Shown: positions 17,155 through 27,222, counted from the first letter of the stretch. The stretch is 54,716 bases of DNA from CAVVVS01 sp963751355 (GCA_963751355.1 CAVVVS010000109.1:1-54716), one strand, 5' to 3'. The notes: generated from the letters alone by a model not told the origin. A program made the numbers and translations.

Positions 17155-19140
17155 ATGTTTGAAAAATCGTCTAAAACCGTTGAAGTAGGTGGAAAAGTTC
17201 CGTTTCAACCTTTTATTCCTGCCTCAACGAGTTTACCGGAGATTACCGTAAAAGCTTTTATACTTGGTGTTCTACTTGCGGTGATATTGGCTGGAGCGAA
17301 TGCATACCTCGGACTATTCGCAGGTATGACTGTTTCGGCGTCAATACCTGCTGCAGTAATTTCAATGGGTGTTCTCAAAATGTTTAAGAATTCCAATATA
17401 CTTGAGAATAACATAGTGCAAACTTGCGCATCAGCAGGTGAATCATTAGCCGCAGGTGTTATTTTTACTTTACCTGCAATGGTGTTGTTGGGAGTTTGGG
17501 GACAATTTAATTTTCTTGACACCATGTTGATTGCGGGATTCGGAGGAATCTTAGGTGTCTTGTTTACCGTTCCTTTAAGAAGGGCTTTGATTGTTGAGCA
17601 GCCTTTACAATTTCCGGAAGGTATGGCTTGTGCAGAAGTATTGAAAACAGGTGAGCGAGGCGGCGAAGGAGTAAAATTTGTGGTGTGGTCTGCTCTCTTT
17701 TCTGCGTTTTTTAAATTCAGTCAAACCGGATTAAGGTTAATTGCGGAAACAGCCGAAGGCGCCAAATATTTATTCAGTAAAAAGCTTATTTTATATTTTG
17801 GCTCAAACTTATCTCCTGCATTAATTGGCGTGGGTTATATCGTAGGTCTAAATATTGCCATTTTGGTATTCCTCGGAGGAATAATTAACTGGCTTGTCGC
17901 TATACCCATTTTATTGCTGGTTCAAGGTGGTGCGCCTGCGGGTATTTCCGCAACTGTTTATGCAAATCAACTCTGGTCGGAGCAAACTCGTTACTTAGGT
18001 GTTGGAGCAATGGTTATCGGAGGTCTTTGGGCTTTAGTCCGGATGCGTGGGAGCGTATTTTCAGGCATTAAATCTGGGCTGGCTGCATATAAAGATATCA
18101 AAACCAACGGACAAAAAAACCGACTTGAACACGATATGTCTATGCAATGGGTTCTTATAATAGTTTTACTATCCATTATTCCTCTTTACTTCTTGTATCA
18201 TTTCCTGGTAGGTTCGGTTGGCATGAGTTTAACAATGGCTTTGATCATGGTTATTGCAGGCTTTTTGTTTTCGGCGGTGTCAGGTTATATGACCGGACTT
18301 GTAGGTTCCTCAAATAATCCTATTTCCGGTGTAACTATTGCAACAATCCTTTTCGCTTCTTTGCTAATATTATTCCTCTTCGGGAACTCACATTCCGCAT
18401 CAGCAGCGGCAGCAATAATGATTGGTGCCGTAGTGGCATGCGCTGCGGCAATTGCCGGCGATAACTTACATGATCTTAAAACCGGTTATCTTTTAGGTGC
18501 AACACCGTGGAAACAACAATTCATGCTTATTGTAGGAACGGTTGTTTCTGCAATTGTGATGGCGCCGGTTTTGAATTTGTTACTCAAAGCTTATGGTATA
18601 GGACCTGCATCGGCAGCACACCCGCAGTCTTTAACCGCACCGCAGGCAACGCTGATGGCATCTGTAGCCAAGGGTGTTTTCCAGGGAGGATTACCCTGGA
18701 CTATGGTATTGATTGGAATGGTTCTGGCTGTCGTCATAATCCTCATCGATCTGTGGTTGGAGAAGAAAGGTTCAGATTTCAGAGCACCTATTTTAGCAGT
18801 CGCTGTTGGAATTTATCTGCCCCTGGAATTGAGCGTTCCGATATTTTTGGGCGGTATCATTTCTGCCTTAATCAAACGAACATTGAAGACAAAAAATTTA
18901 GATCCCAATTCCGATGTAACAAAAGACATTGAACAAAGAGGGATGTTGATTTCTTCCGGTTTAATTACAGGCGAAGCTTTAGTCGGTATACTAATGGCTA
19001 TCCCGATAGTCTTATCCGGTAAATCAGATGTTGTTGCTATTTTCGGAGTACATGATTATATCCTGCCGGGTATATTATTAATCATGTTTTTGATGTATGC
19101 TATTTATAAATTTAGTATTCCCAAAAAAAGACTAAAATAA
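17155..19140 (+). CDS. OPT family oligopeptide transporter
   Basis: The 661-residue polytopic protein has the OPT/YSL signatures: the start LPEITVKAFILGVLLAVILAG, ANAYLGLFAGMTVSASIPAAV, EQPLQFPEGMACAEVLKTGE, GGINWLVAIPIL-type helices, SGYMTGLVGSSNNPISGVTI, and DLKTGYLLGATPWKQQ. Length and about 14-16 helices fit the bacterial OPT group. It imports peptides or metal chelates at the inner membrane, probably with protons. The substrate cannot be told. It stands alone and is followed by a clear rho-independent terminator. Confidence 0.95.
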   Translation: MFEKSSKTVEVGGKVPFQPFIPASTSLPEITVKAFILGVLLAVILAGANAYLGLFAGMTVSASIPAAVISMGVLKMFKNSNILENNIVQTCASAGESLAAGVIFTLPAMVLLGVWGQFNFLDTMLIAGFGGILGVLFTVPLRRALIVEQPLQFPEGMACAEVLKTGERGGEGVKFVVWSALFSAFFKFSQTGLRLIAETAEGAKYLFSKKLILYFGSNLSPALIGVGYIVGLNIAILVFLGGIINWLVAIPILLLVQGGAPAGISATVYANQLWSEQTRYLGVGAMVIGGLWALVRMRGSVFSGIKSGLAAYKDIKTNGQKNRLEHDMSMQWVLIIVLLSIIPLYFLYHFLVGSVGMSLTMALIMVIAGFLFSAVSGYMTGLVGSSNNPISGVTIATILFASLLILFLFGNSHSASAAAAIMIGAVVACAAAIAGDNLHDLKTGYLLGATPWKQQFMLIVGTVVSAIVMAPVLNLLLKAYGIGPASAAHPQSLTAPQATLMASVAKGVFQGGLPWTMVLIGMVLAVVIILIDLWLEKKGSDFRAPILAVAVGIYLPLELSVPIFLGGIISALIKRTLKTKNLDPNSDVTKDIEQRGMLISSGLITGEALVGILMAIPIVLSGKSDVVAIFGVHDYILPGILLIMFLMYAIYKFSIPKKRLK

Positions 19141-19230
19141 AAAATGAGATGTTTTGTGGATAAAGTATTTTATGGGATTAGTAAAAGTCATCGGAAATAT
19201 ATTTTAATTCGCAATTGAGTAATTTTTAAT

Positions 19231-19262
19231 AAACCCAACTTTACAAAAGGTTGGGTTTTTTA
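19231..19262 (+). terminator. Rho-independent terminator after the OPT gene
   Basis: AAACCCAAC at 19231-19239 pairs with GTTGGGTTT at 19250-19258 (perfect 9 bp), the loop is 10 bases, and the right arm runs into a T tract. Confidence 0.85.
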
Positions 19263-19640
19263 TATATACTTCGTATTCAGAAATTACACTTAATGAACAA
19301 CCGGGGGATTCTCAATCATTTTTTATGTTTTTATTTTATCATCCATTAGCTTCGTGTCATTAATTGCAATAAGATTTGAGAATTACAATAAACGAATAAT
19401 TGATAATTGTATCAGAGTTGGTCCTAAATATATTATCTTTCTTTTACAAAAAATTTTAGTAATCAACAATTAAAAAATTAAGTAGGTAATTAATTAAAAA
19501 CACACTTTTAATTTCCAAATGATTAATTTGAAATAAGATAGGGTAAAGCAATATACTAATGTTTGTAATAATATCTCATTTGTCAATATCTTTTTATCAA
19601 TAATATTGTTAAGTTAAATAATGAAGGAAAATGAGGTTGT
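19263..19640. other. 378-bp AT-rich region upstream of the secreted protein gene
   Basis: No gene or clear repeat is seen. It must hold the promoter of the gene at 19641. A purine-rich GAAGGAAAATGAGG lies shortly before that start and can act as ribosome binding site. Confidence 0.4.
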
Positions 19641-20408
19641 ATGTCCCTAATAAAGTGTTTGCTTTTAGCTATCTTGATTTCAACGCTATTTTTAACTCCT
19701 TCCACTAATGCACAATCCTTCGGATTCGGCTGTCTTGGATTTGTAGGTGGATACGGAGGTTATTCTTATCAAGTTTATGAACCAACGGGGCTGAACGATT
19801 ACATACTTGCTTTTAATGAATCTAGGAAAGATTCTCTGAATGGATCTATGGGTAACTTTGGAGCGGCTGGAGGTTATAGGGTAGGACTGAATTTTTTTCG
19901 AGCAAACCTCGAAGGGTTAATTCTAACAGCCAAGGGTTTCTATCAATCTCTTTCTGAAAAAAAGGAAGCTAGTTTTGGTTCTGCTTCAGGAAATTCTTCC
20001 GCTGTCTATGAATTGCAAATAAGAAATTGGGGACTTGGTATAGACCTCGGTACCTCCATAACAAATTCTTTAAGCTGGAAAGTAATCGATGCTGCATTAT
20101 TATATAATTTTGCAGCCTTTACTCAAACGATTAATCTCCCCGGATCAATTACAAAGATAATCAAGTATAAGAATTCAAAACCTACACTGGGTTATTTTTT
20201 CGGAACCGGTTTTATATATAATATCATTGATAATTATATTAGTGTAGAAGGTGTTGCCGGGTATACTGTATTTTCAATAAATGAGATGCAAACCGAAAAA
20301 GGGGATAAACTAATGGCGAATGAAAATTCACAGGTAGTAATGAAAAAATTTATTACCGCAGGCGGTTTTAATGCAGTTATTCAAATCAATTTTGGATTTC
20401 CTCTATAA
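19641..20408 (+). CDS. Secreted protein, probable outer-membrane beta-barrel
   Basis: The 255-residue protein has a signal peptide (about residues 1-25, ending STNAQS). The mature part is rich in Gly, aromatic residues and alternating hydrophobic patterns (GFGCLGFVGGYGGYSYQVY, NFFRANLEGLILTAKGFY, LGYFFGTGFIYNI, ISVEGVAGYTVFS) and ends in AVIQINFGFPL, an alternating aromatic strand near the C-terminus. This is typical of 8-10-strand outer-membrane barrels in Bacteroidota. I do not recognise a named family. The next gene begins 42 bases downstream. Confidence 0.75.
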   Translation: MSLIKCLLLAILISTLFLTPSTNAQSFGFGCLGFVGGYGGYSYQVYEPTGLNDYILAFNESRKDSLNGSMGNFGAAGGYRVGLNFFRANLEGLILTAKGFYQSLSEKKEASFGSASGNSSAVYELQIRNWGLGIDLGTSITNSLSWKVIDAALLYNFAAFTQTINLPGSITKIIKYKNSKPTLGYFFGTGFIYNIIDNYISVEGVAGYTVFSINEMQTEKGDKLMANENSQVVMKKFITAGGFNAVIQINFGFPL

Positions 20409-20450
20409 GATAATTATCATGCCTTTATTATATTAAACAAATAAAAAAAT

Positions 20451-21434
20451 ATGAAAATTGCAAAGCTAGATAGAGCATGTATTACAGCCATAAAAGTATG
20501 TATGGCTGCTAAGAAAAATGAAAAATTATTGATTATCACCGATGAACAAAAAAGGGACATCGGATACGCCATATATCAAAATGCATTAGCTCTCGGTTAC
20601 ACAGCTTTGTTTACCGAAATGAAATCGGGAAAAGTAAACGGGGAAGAACCTCCGGAATATATCTCAGAATTAATGAAAAAATTTGATGTTGTTTTTTGTC
20701 CCACCTCGAAATCACTAACCCATACAAATGCAAGACGTGAAGCTTCGGCTAAAGGTGTAAGAATAGCAACTTTTCCAGGAATCACGAAGGAGGTTATGAT
20801 TAGGGGGATGAATGCTGATTATAAAAAAATATCAAAGTTATCGCTTAAACTGAAAAGTATTTTAGAAAAAGGAAAAAGCATTCGAGTTCTGTCTCCCGCA
20901 GGTACGGATATCTCATTCAGTATAAAAGGAAGAACTGCTATTGCCAGCAAAGGTTTATTTCATAATAAAGGCGAGAGCGGAAATTTACCTACAGGTGAAA
21001 CCTTCCTTGCCCCTGTAGAAGGAACCGCAGAAGGGATTTTTGTGGTTGATGGTTCCATGGCTGGACTTGGATTAATGAAAAACACTAACCTAAAAATTGA
21101 AGTCAGCAGAGGATTAGCAATTAAGATTACAGGTGGTAGTGCTGCACGAAAGTTGAACTTAATGCTGAATAAAGTTGGTTACGATGCAAGGAATATTGCC
21201 GAATTCGGTATCGGTACAAATGATAGTGCTAAATTAAGCGGGATTCTACTGGAAGATGAAAAGGTAATGGGAACCGTTCATATAGCGCTCGGTAATAATA
21301 TTTCTATGGGCGGTTCGGTTAATGTTCCAATACATCTTGATGGTGTCATTAAAAAACCGACTGTTTATTTAGATAATAAAATATTAATGGAAGGGGGTAA
21401 ATTAATGGGCCCCGCTAAAAGACAATTAAATTGA
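20451..21434 (+). CDS. M29-like metal aminopeptidase (leucyl aminopeptidase-like)
   Basis: The 327-residue cytosolic protein resembles the thermophilic metallopeptidase M29 / NicX-like group. Likely metal-ligand regions are GESGNLPTGE (174-183), AEFGIGTND with Glu251, EDEKVMGTVHIALG with Glu270 and His277, and VPIHLDGVI with His295 and Asp297. The N-terminal 130 residues form an alpha/beta domain (NEKLLIITDEQKRDIGYAIYQNA). Classical M29 enzymes are about 370-410 residues, so this is a shorter relative, as found in many bacteria annotated simply as aminopeptidase. Its role is probably peptide turnover; a ring-cleaving dioxygenase role as in NicX is the less likely alternative. Confidence 0.8.
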   Translation: MKIAKLDRACITAIKVCMAAKKNEKLLIITDEQKRDIGYAIYQNALALGYTALFTEMKSGKVNGEEPPEYISELMKKFDVVFCPTSKSLTHTNARREASAKGVRIATFPGITKEVMIRGMNADYKKISKLSLKLKSILEKGKSIRVLSPAGTDISFSIKGRTAIASKGLFHNKGESGNLPTGETFLAPVEGTAEGIFVVDGSMAGLGLMKNTNLKIEVSRGLAIKITGGSAARKLNLMLNKVGYDARNIAEFGIGTNDSAKLSGILLEDEKVMGTVHIALGNNISMGGSVNVPIHLDGVIKKPTVYLDNKILMEGGKLMGPAKRQLN

Positions 21435-21644
21435 AATTAACGTTCGTATTATTGAATAATTTAAAGTCCAATAAAATGGAATGAATCTTTTTTAAGTACA
21501 CCGCATTAGTAAAAAATTGTGATAACAATTTTGGGGATTGTACAAGATAATACAATTGGTGAGAAAATTTAAATTTATATATAAGCTAATTCGTTATACC
21601 TTGGGACAAACAAAATATTTATTATTTAATATTTACTTTATCTG

Positions 21645-21673
21645 TTGACAAAACGAAAAAAAATAAGTAGGTT
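21645..21673 (+). promoter_or_regulatory. Candidate promoter for the TonB receptor leader
   Basis: TTGACA at 21645-21650 is followed after 17 bases by TAGGTT at 21668-21673. The -35 is perfect, the -10 weak. It would start transcription near 21680, just before the repeat structure. Confidence 0.3.
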
Positions 21674-21703
21674 TTTATTGATATTTTTAACTAACCTTAT
21701 AAT

Positions 21704-21760
21704 CTAATTTTGAAAGGGGAAATCAAAATTAGTTTCTTATAAACTCGTGACCTAATTTTG
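21704..21760 (+). promoter_or_regulatory. Perfect inverted repeat plus third arm copy (possible RNA switch)
   Basis: CTAATTTTGA (21704-21713) and TCAAAATTAG (21723-21732) form a perfect 10-bp stem with a purine loop AAGGGGAAA. CTAATTTTG recurs at 21752-21760, so the middle arm could pair with either neighbour. Such mutually exclusive pairing is the layout of attenuators and riboswitch expression platforms. A simple operator is the alternative. Confidence 0.4.
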
Positions 21761-21903
21761 TGTTCTAATACTCTTTTCGTTTTTAATGAAAATATATTCA
21801 TCTTATTTACTAAATGAAATATAGGGGAGAAGATTAAAGCGAATAAAAAAACATCACACTTATATTCTTATTTAATAGATTTTAAATAATCTTGAAAGAT
21901 AAA

Positions 21904-21948
21904 GGGGAGTATCTGATTCTTGTAAACCACACGAATATCCCCGTTTTT
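21904..21948 (+). terminator. Terminator-like hairpin in the TonB receptor leader
   Basis: GGGGA at 21904-21908 pairs with TCCCC at 21938-21942; an inner stem pairs ATTC (21916-21919) with GAAT and TGT with ACA around the loop AAACC. GTTTTTAG follows. The stem has bulges. It lies about 75 bases before the receptor start and about 470 bases after the upstream gene, so it fits an attenuator better than the end of the upstream gene. Confidence 0.4.
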
Positions 21949-22022
21949 AGATTCACGAGTGATTTCCCAAATAAAGAGCCTTGTTATTCATTAAGTTTTG
22001 AGTAACTCAGGAGAATGAAAAT

Positions 22023-25000
22023 ATGAAGCAATTTTTACTGATTTGTTTTACAATTTTTATAATATTCTCAAGTTTAGCATATCCTGCATCGGGTAAAATA
22101 GCAGGAATAATAAAAGATGCCAAAACTAACGAACCATTAATCGGCGCAAATGTATTAATACAGGGCACTACAATGGGAGCTGCTTCAGGTTTGAATGGAT
22201 ATTATGTTATACTCAATGTACCGCCCGGAACTTATACATTAAAAGTTTCGATGATAGGATTTGCTCAGGTTACCATTGAAGATGTCCGGGTTAACATAGA
22301 TCAAACTACTAGTATAGATGTAGCACTAAACCAAGAATCGATTCAAACCCAGGAAGTGGTAGTAATAGCAAGATCTCCTATTGTTCAGCGAGATGTTTCT
22401 TCCAGCCGCGCAAATATTAGTGTAGCCGAAATCGAAAACTTGCCTGTAGCCACCGTACAAAATGTTATTGCCCTGCAAGCCGGAATATTGAGCGGTTCCA
22501 GCGGACCGATAATTAGAGGTGGAGGTGCAGATCAAACTGCATTTGTTCTTGACGGGATAACTCTTAGAGATGAGCGAGATAATACTCCTTATACAGGAAT
22601 AAGTGTAACATCCATCCAGGAATTGCAAGTTCAGACCGGTGGTTTTAGTGCCGAGTATGGGAACATACGTTCCGGTTTAATAAATGTTGTTACAAAAGAA
22701 GGCAATAAAGAGCGCTATTCTTTATCGTTTTTCGGTAGATATAGCCCTCCTGCTAATAAATATTTCGGAGATGCTCCAAATTCAAAGGATTCCTATTGGA
22801 TACGTTCTTACGTCGATAATGCCGTAGCTTGGACAGGTACAAAAAATGGCGAGTGGGATCAATATACACAAAATCAATATCAAGAATTTAGAGGCTGGAA
22901 TAAAGTTGCGGAAGAACTCGCAAACGATGGGAATCCTAATAATGATCTTACACCATTAGCTGCTCAACAGCTATTCTTATGGCAGCACAGGCGGGTAATG
23001 GATATTCAGAAACCCGATTATGATATAGACATGACATTTACAGGACCGTTTCCTTACATCAGTAAGTATCTGGGAAATCTCAGGTTTGCTGCTTCGTACC
23101 GAAAGAGTCGAAATATGTACATTATACCTTTGTCTGATCAGGATTACAGAGATGTTAATTATCAAATAAAACTCACTGCCGATCTTTCATCTTCTATGAA
23201 ACTGTCTGTGGATGGACTGCTTGCAACACAAAAAGGGACAAACAGCAGCAGAAGTGGGGGACCGGGTTTATTCAATTCTGCCAGTTCAATTGTCGATAAT
23301 CTTGATTTCAGATCAGGCGCGAGTTATTTAGATGCTAGAGTTTTTGCTACCGATTATTGGGCCCCGAGTGTTATTAACAGATCATCAATAGGAGCAAAAT
23401 TTACACATGTACTAAGCCCAACAACATTTTATGAAGTTTATGTAAACAGGGTAAGCTCGGATTATAGTACTAATCCAGGCACTAATCGTGATTCATCAAA
23501 AATTTACGGTTTTGGAAATGCATACTTCGATGAGGCTCCTTTCGGATATCCGTTATATCCCAGCGGGAGCGGCATTGGGTCTTCTATGAATATGGGGCTT
23601 GGTTTCAGTAATTCCCGCGATTCTAGCAAACTAACTACATTTACTCTAAAATTTGATTTGGCAAGTCAATTTAACCAGTACAACTATATTAAAGCAGGTG
23701 CCGAAATAGTTTATACAGATAATAATGTTAATTATGCTTTAATTGAACCGTCGCTGCCAAGCAATAACACAAGATCTGTCTGGCATACTTTCCCCATAAG
23801 AGGTGCTTTATACCTGGAAGATAAACTCGAGTTTGAAGGTATGATCGCTAATCTCGGTTTAAGACTGGAATATCTCGATCCGGGTGGTAAATGGTACCAA
23901 TTCGATCCGTACAATAATGCTTTGTCGGGGGCTGAGTCCAAGTATATTGATTCTTTACTGCCAAAAGTTTCAGTAGATAAGCAATTATACATAAGTCCAA
24001 GATTGGGAGTTGCATTTCCGATAACCGTTGACAGTAAATTATATTTTAATTACGGTCACTTTAGATCTATGCCCATCCCCGAACAGCTTTACCTCATACG
24101 TAGAAGCCAAGTAAATAACCAAGTAACAAGAATAGCGGATCCGAACAATCCTATTCCGCTGACAATTATGTATGAATTAGGTTATGAACATAACTTGTTC
24201 GATAAATTCCTACTGAGAATAGCGGGATATTATAAAGATGCAAAAGACGAACCGAGACTCGTTACTTATACAAGCCGGAACAGTGCGGTAAACTATGATA
24301 TTCCCGAACCGAACAGATACGCAGATACAAGAGGGTTTGAAATTACGATAAATAAAAACAGAGGGGAATGGGTGAGAGGTTTTATAAATTATACTTATGA
24401 AGTCTCGAGCTATGGATATTTCGGTTTACCCAATAATTCCCAAAACCCTGCAACTCAAAGGGAATTTGAAAGAAATACCCGTGCTTTTGATCAGATAAAA
24501 CCTGTTCCGCGACCGTATGCAAGAGCTAATATAGATTTGTTTACTCCGATGGATTTTGGACCTGAATTAGGCGGGATAAAAATTTTCGAGGACTGGCGCT
24601 TAAATATCCTGGCTACCTGGAGATCAGGTGTTTATTTCGCATGGACGGGACCCGGGGGAGTGAAAGCAGGCGTATCGAATAATATTCAGTGGAATGATTT
24701 TTATAATGTTGATCTGAGATTTTCAAAAGCTGTCGATTTAGGTCCGGTTAATCTTGAATTATTTATGGACATGACAAATGCTTTGAATTTTAAACGCATG
24801 GATTATAAAGCCGGTTTCGTAGATGCTAATGATTATGATAAATATATGCAGTCACTTCATTTGCCGGATGATATTGTGGGACAGTATAATTACGGAAATA
24901 TTCCAGGTAATGACAAACCCGGCGATATTAGAACAGGACCATATATACCATGGAATGACAATGCAAGCGAATCGCAGAAAGAAGAATGGCGGAAAAATAA

Positions 25001-25094
25001 ATCTTATATAGATATGCCGAATCTGTATTATGCCGCATTCATTAATCCGAGGGATGTATTTTGGGGAATTAAATTGTCAATGTCGCTTTATTAA
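22023..25094 (+). CDS. TonB-dependent receptor with CarboxypepD_reg-like domain (SusC-type)
   Basis: The 1023-residue protein has a signal peptide (about 1-24). Residues 25-110 are a carboxypeptidase-regulatory-like beta-sandwich (GKIAGIIKDAKTNEPLIGANV, VPPGTYTLKVSMIGF), followed by the plug domain (about 115-230: RDVSSSRANISVAEIENLPV, GVIRGGGADQT-type segment, VQTGGFSAEYGNIRSGLINVVTKEG). The barrel fills the rest and ends KLSMSLY with a C-terminal aromatic. No SusD partner is present. It should import a large or scarce nutrient through the outer membrane using TonB energy; the ligand is unknown. An SD sequence AGGAG lies 9 bases before the ATG. It heads a five-gene locus. Confidence 0.93.
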   Translation: MKQFLLICFTIFIIFSSLAYPASGKIAGIIKDAKTNEPLIGANVLIQGTTMGAASGLNGYYVILNVPPGTYTLKVSMIGFAQVTIEDVRVNIDQTTSIDVALNQESIQTQEVVVIARSPIVQRDVSSSRANISVAEIENLPVATVQNVIALQAGILSGSSGPIIRGGGADQTAFVLDGITLRDERDNTPYTGISVTSIQELQVQTGGFSAEYGNIRSGLINVVTKEGNKERYSLSFFGRYSPPANKYFGDAPNSKDSYWIRSYVDNAVAWTGTKNGEWDQYTQNQYQEFRGWNKVAEELANDGNPNNDLTPLAAQQLFLWQHRRVMDIQKPDYDIDMTFTGPFPYISKYLGNLRFAASYRKSRNMYIIPLSDQDYRDVNYQIKLTADLSSSMKLSVDGLLATQKGTNSSRSGGPGLFNSASSIVDNLDFRSGASYLDARVFATDYWAPSVINRSSIGAKFTHVLSPTTFYEVYVNRVSSDYSTNPGTNRDSSKIYGFGNAYFDEAPFGYPLYPSGSGIGSSMNMGLGFSNSRDSSKLTTFTLKFDLASQFNQYNYIKAGAEIVYTDNNVNYALIEPSLPSNNTRSVWHTFPIRGALYLEDKLEFEGMIANLGLRLEYLDPGGKWYQFDPYNNALSGAESKYIDSLLPKVSVDKQLYISPRLGVAFPITVDSKLYFNYGHFRSMPIPEQLYLIRRSQVNNQVTRIADPNNPIPLTIMYELGYEHNLFDKFLLRIAGYYKDAKDEPRLVTYTSRNSAVNYDIPEPNRYADTRGFEITINKNRGEWVRGFINYTYEVSSYGYFGLPNNSQNPATQREFERNTRAFDQIKPVPRPYARANIDLFTPMDFGPELGGIKIFEDWRLNILATWRSGVYFAWTGPGGVKAGVSNNIQWNDFYNVDLRFSKAVDLGPVNLELFMDMTNALNFKRMDYKAGFVDANDYDKYMQSLHLPDDIVGQYNYGNIPGNDKPGDIRTGPYIPWNDNASESQKEEWRKNKSYIDMPNLYYAAFINPRDVFWGIKLSMSLY

Positions 25095-25119
25095 GAAATT
25101 AAAAATCGGTGAGGAAATA

Positions 25120-27198
25120 ATGAAGGTTATTTTTTATGCTGGGAAAAATATACTGATTGTTAAGCTAGTATTGTTTGCGTTGGTATTATTTCCTTCTGCT
25201 ATTAACGCTCAATTTCAAACAAGGTGGATGTCAGTCGGATCAATTCATAATTGGTATTCTGAAGTCGGCAGCGAACTGGAAGAGGGGCGTTTCAGCGGTG
25301 CTTCACAACAGGACGGACTTCAATGGCCTGCAATTTATAAATTTCAGGACATGCAGGCTGCACGGGGTTTATGGATCGGTGCAAAAGATTTTACCGACGA
25401 GAATGGTGAAAGCTATCCTTTCAAGGTAGTTACTTGTGGTCCGCGTAATCCCGCATTTTTCCCGTTTTATCCGGTTGAATTTAAAATGATAAGTAAATTT
25501 GAAGCTCCGCTAGTATCGGTTGACGGAAATTTATCTTACGACAAAGATGCTCAAATTGACGATATAGATTTTTCGATGAAATGGGACAGGGAAATCTATA
25601 ATGTAGTAAATACCCAGCTTGGTTTAACAATGACGCGCAAAATATTTCAGTTTAGTCAAAAGTATCATGATAATTATATAGTGTACGATTATACATTTAC
25701 CAATACAGGTAATGTTAACGGAGATTCTAAGATTGAAATATCTAACCAAACATTGACAGGAGTTTATTTTTACTTTAATTATAGAAATGCTGTTAATAAG
25801 CAAGCGAGATATGTTATAGATAATTCAGTAGGTTGGGGACGTAACTCAATGAACGACGCTAGAGGGGATGGTGTTCTTCCGGATCCGCAGGGTGAACATT
25901 TTAGGGCTCAATTTACATGGCATGGCTATGCAACCGTGAAAGAAGTCGGTTACGATAATATAGGCGCTCCTATCTGGGCCATAAATAATAATTCAAAACC
26001 TTTTTTAAATGACGGAGACACTGTTGGGAGGCTCGGCGCTACTCAATTTGTGGGAATTGTAACACTTCATGCCGACAAATCTGCGGAAGATTCTACAGAT
26101 GATTTCGGTCAGCCGTCAACTACTTATTATGAGGACTCGGACCAGGGATTATATTTAGCCGGTGCTAATGCATTCAACAAAGATCTAATGACTAGAGAAT
26201 ATGCGTTAATGACAAAAGGGCATGCGAATCCCCGCCAGGCGTATGCTGTTGAGCCTAGCGGTGATTTTGCCCTACAGAGAGGTGCACCGGATTTGGGGAA
26301 AACAGCTGGAGGATTTTCGTTTGTCAACGGCTATGGTCCTTATACTATTAAACACGGGGAAAGTGTTCATATTGTTATGGCAGAATCTGCCGGCGGTATG
26401 AGTTACGAAGATCAAGTTAAATACGGTAAGCAATTTAAACAAGGTATAATCACTGCTGAGGAAAAAGATAGGCGTGTTATTGAAGGCAGGGATTCTTTAT
26501 TCCAAAATTTTAGAAATGCCCTGGAAAATTATAATTCCGATTATAATATACCTGCACCTCCGCGACCGCCTAAAACTTTTGATGTTAATTCGGGCGGGGA
26601 TAGAATTTCACTTGCCTGGACGGTTGATGCGGCTGATCCCGTACCGATTACGGGTTTTAGAATTTATAGGGCACAGAAAAGCGTTGATAGTACATACCAC
26701 CTAATACATGAAGCAGGACCAACCGAAACAAGTTATGACGATAAATCTCCCATAAGGGGAGTCGATTATTATTACTACATAGTAGCAGTTGGTGAAGATC
26801 AACCCGGAGGAGTAGAAACCCCGGCAGGAAAATTAACGAGCGGTCGCTATTACAATCAAACGTACGATCCTGCAAGACTTCAAAGGCAAGCGGGAACTGA
26901 ATTGAGTAAGATAAGAATAGTCCCCAATCCCTATAATATTTCAGCCAGTACTGATAACGTGCGGTTTCCGGGTGACAGGATTGCATTTTACAATATCCCG
27001 GGACAGTGCATAATTAAAATATACACTGAACTTGGAGAGTTGATAAAAACAATTGAACATACAAACGGCAGCGGTGATGCATACTGGGAACAGGTAACAT
27101 CTTCAAATCAGATTGTAGTGAGCGGGATATATATTGCAGTGATAACAGATAACTCAACCGGCGAAAAACATATCGCCAAATTCGCAATTATTCGTTAA
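25120..27198 (+). CDS. Secreted FN3-containing protein with variant T9SS C-terminal domain
   Basis: I place the start at the ATG at 25120, 25 bases after the receptor stop: it has a ribosome binding site (GGTGAGGAAATA) and gives a signal peptide (VLFALVLFPSAINAQ). The 692-residue product begins with a large beta-rich region without a family I recognise (residues about 32-470, SVGSIHNWYSEVGSE, ARGLWIGAKDFTDENGE, YDYTFTNTGNVNGD). A fibronectin type III domain follows (about 485-590, PPRPPKTFDVNSGGDRISLAW, ITGFRIYRAQ). The last 85 residues (KIRIVPNPYNIS, IKIYTELGELIKTIEH, VSGIYIAVITDNSTGEKHIAKFAIIR) are a T9SS-type sorting domain with PNPYN instead of PNPFN. It is probably a cell-surface protein working with the receptor. 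Confidence 0.85.
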   Translation: MKVIFYAGKNILIVKLVLFALVLFPSAINAQFQTRWMSVGSIHNWYSEVGSELEEGRFSGASQQDGLQWPAIYKFQDMQAARGLWIGAKDFTDENGESYPFKVVTCGPRNPAFFPFYPVEFKMISKFEAPLVSVDGNLSYDKDAQIDDIDFSMKWDREIYNVVNTQLGLTMTRKIFQFSQKYHDNYIVYDYTFTNTGNVNGDSKIEISNQTLTGVYFYFNYRNAVNKQARYVIDNSVGWGRNSMNDARGDGVLPDPQGEHFRAQFTWHGYATVKEVGYDNIGAPIWAINNNSKPFLNDGDTVGRLGATQFVGIVTLHADKSAEDSTDDFGQPSTTYYEDSDQGLYLAGANAFNKDLMTREYALMTKGHANPRQAYAVEPSGDFALQRGAPDLGKTAGGFSFVNGYGPYTIKHGESVHIVMAESAGGMSYEDQVKYGKQFKQGIITAEEKDRRVIEGRDSLFQNFRNALENYNSDYNIPAPPRPPKTFDVNSGGDRISLAWTVDAADPVPITGFRIYRAQKSVDSTYHLIHEAGPTETSYDDKSPIRGVDYYYYIVAVGEDQPGGVETPAGKLTSGRYYNQTYDPARLQRQAGTELSKIRIVPNPYNISASTDNVRFPGDRIAFYNIPGQCIIKIYTELGELIKTIEHTNGSGDAYWEQVTSSNQIVVSGIYIAVITDNSTGEKHIAKFAIIR

Positions 27199-27222
27199 AT
27201 ATTTTATCAAATAGGTAATGAA

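Larger units (their letters stand above)
21435..22022. other. 588-bp leader/intergenic region before the TonB receptor operon
   Basis: No gene is seen. The region holds a candidate promoter (21645-21673), a perfect 10-bp inverted repeat with a third copy of one arm (21704-21760), and a terminator-like hairpin (21904-21948). These are listed separately. GGGGA-type purine boxes recur at about 21716, 21824 and 21904. Confidence 0.5.

Noticed and set aside
18507..18932. 141-codon plus-strand frame within the OPT gene
   Set aside because: Out-of-frame shadow of a well-supported transporter gene.
25030..25119. Earlier in-frame start for the FN3 protein overlapping the receptor gene
   Set aside because: It lacks a ribosome site and would place 30 residues before the signal peptide; the ATG at 25120 has GGTGAGGAAATA upstream and gives a proper signal.
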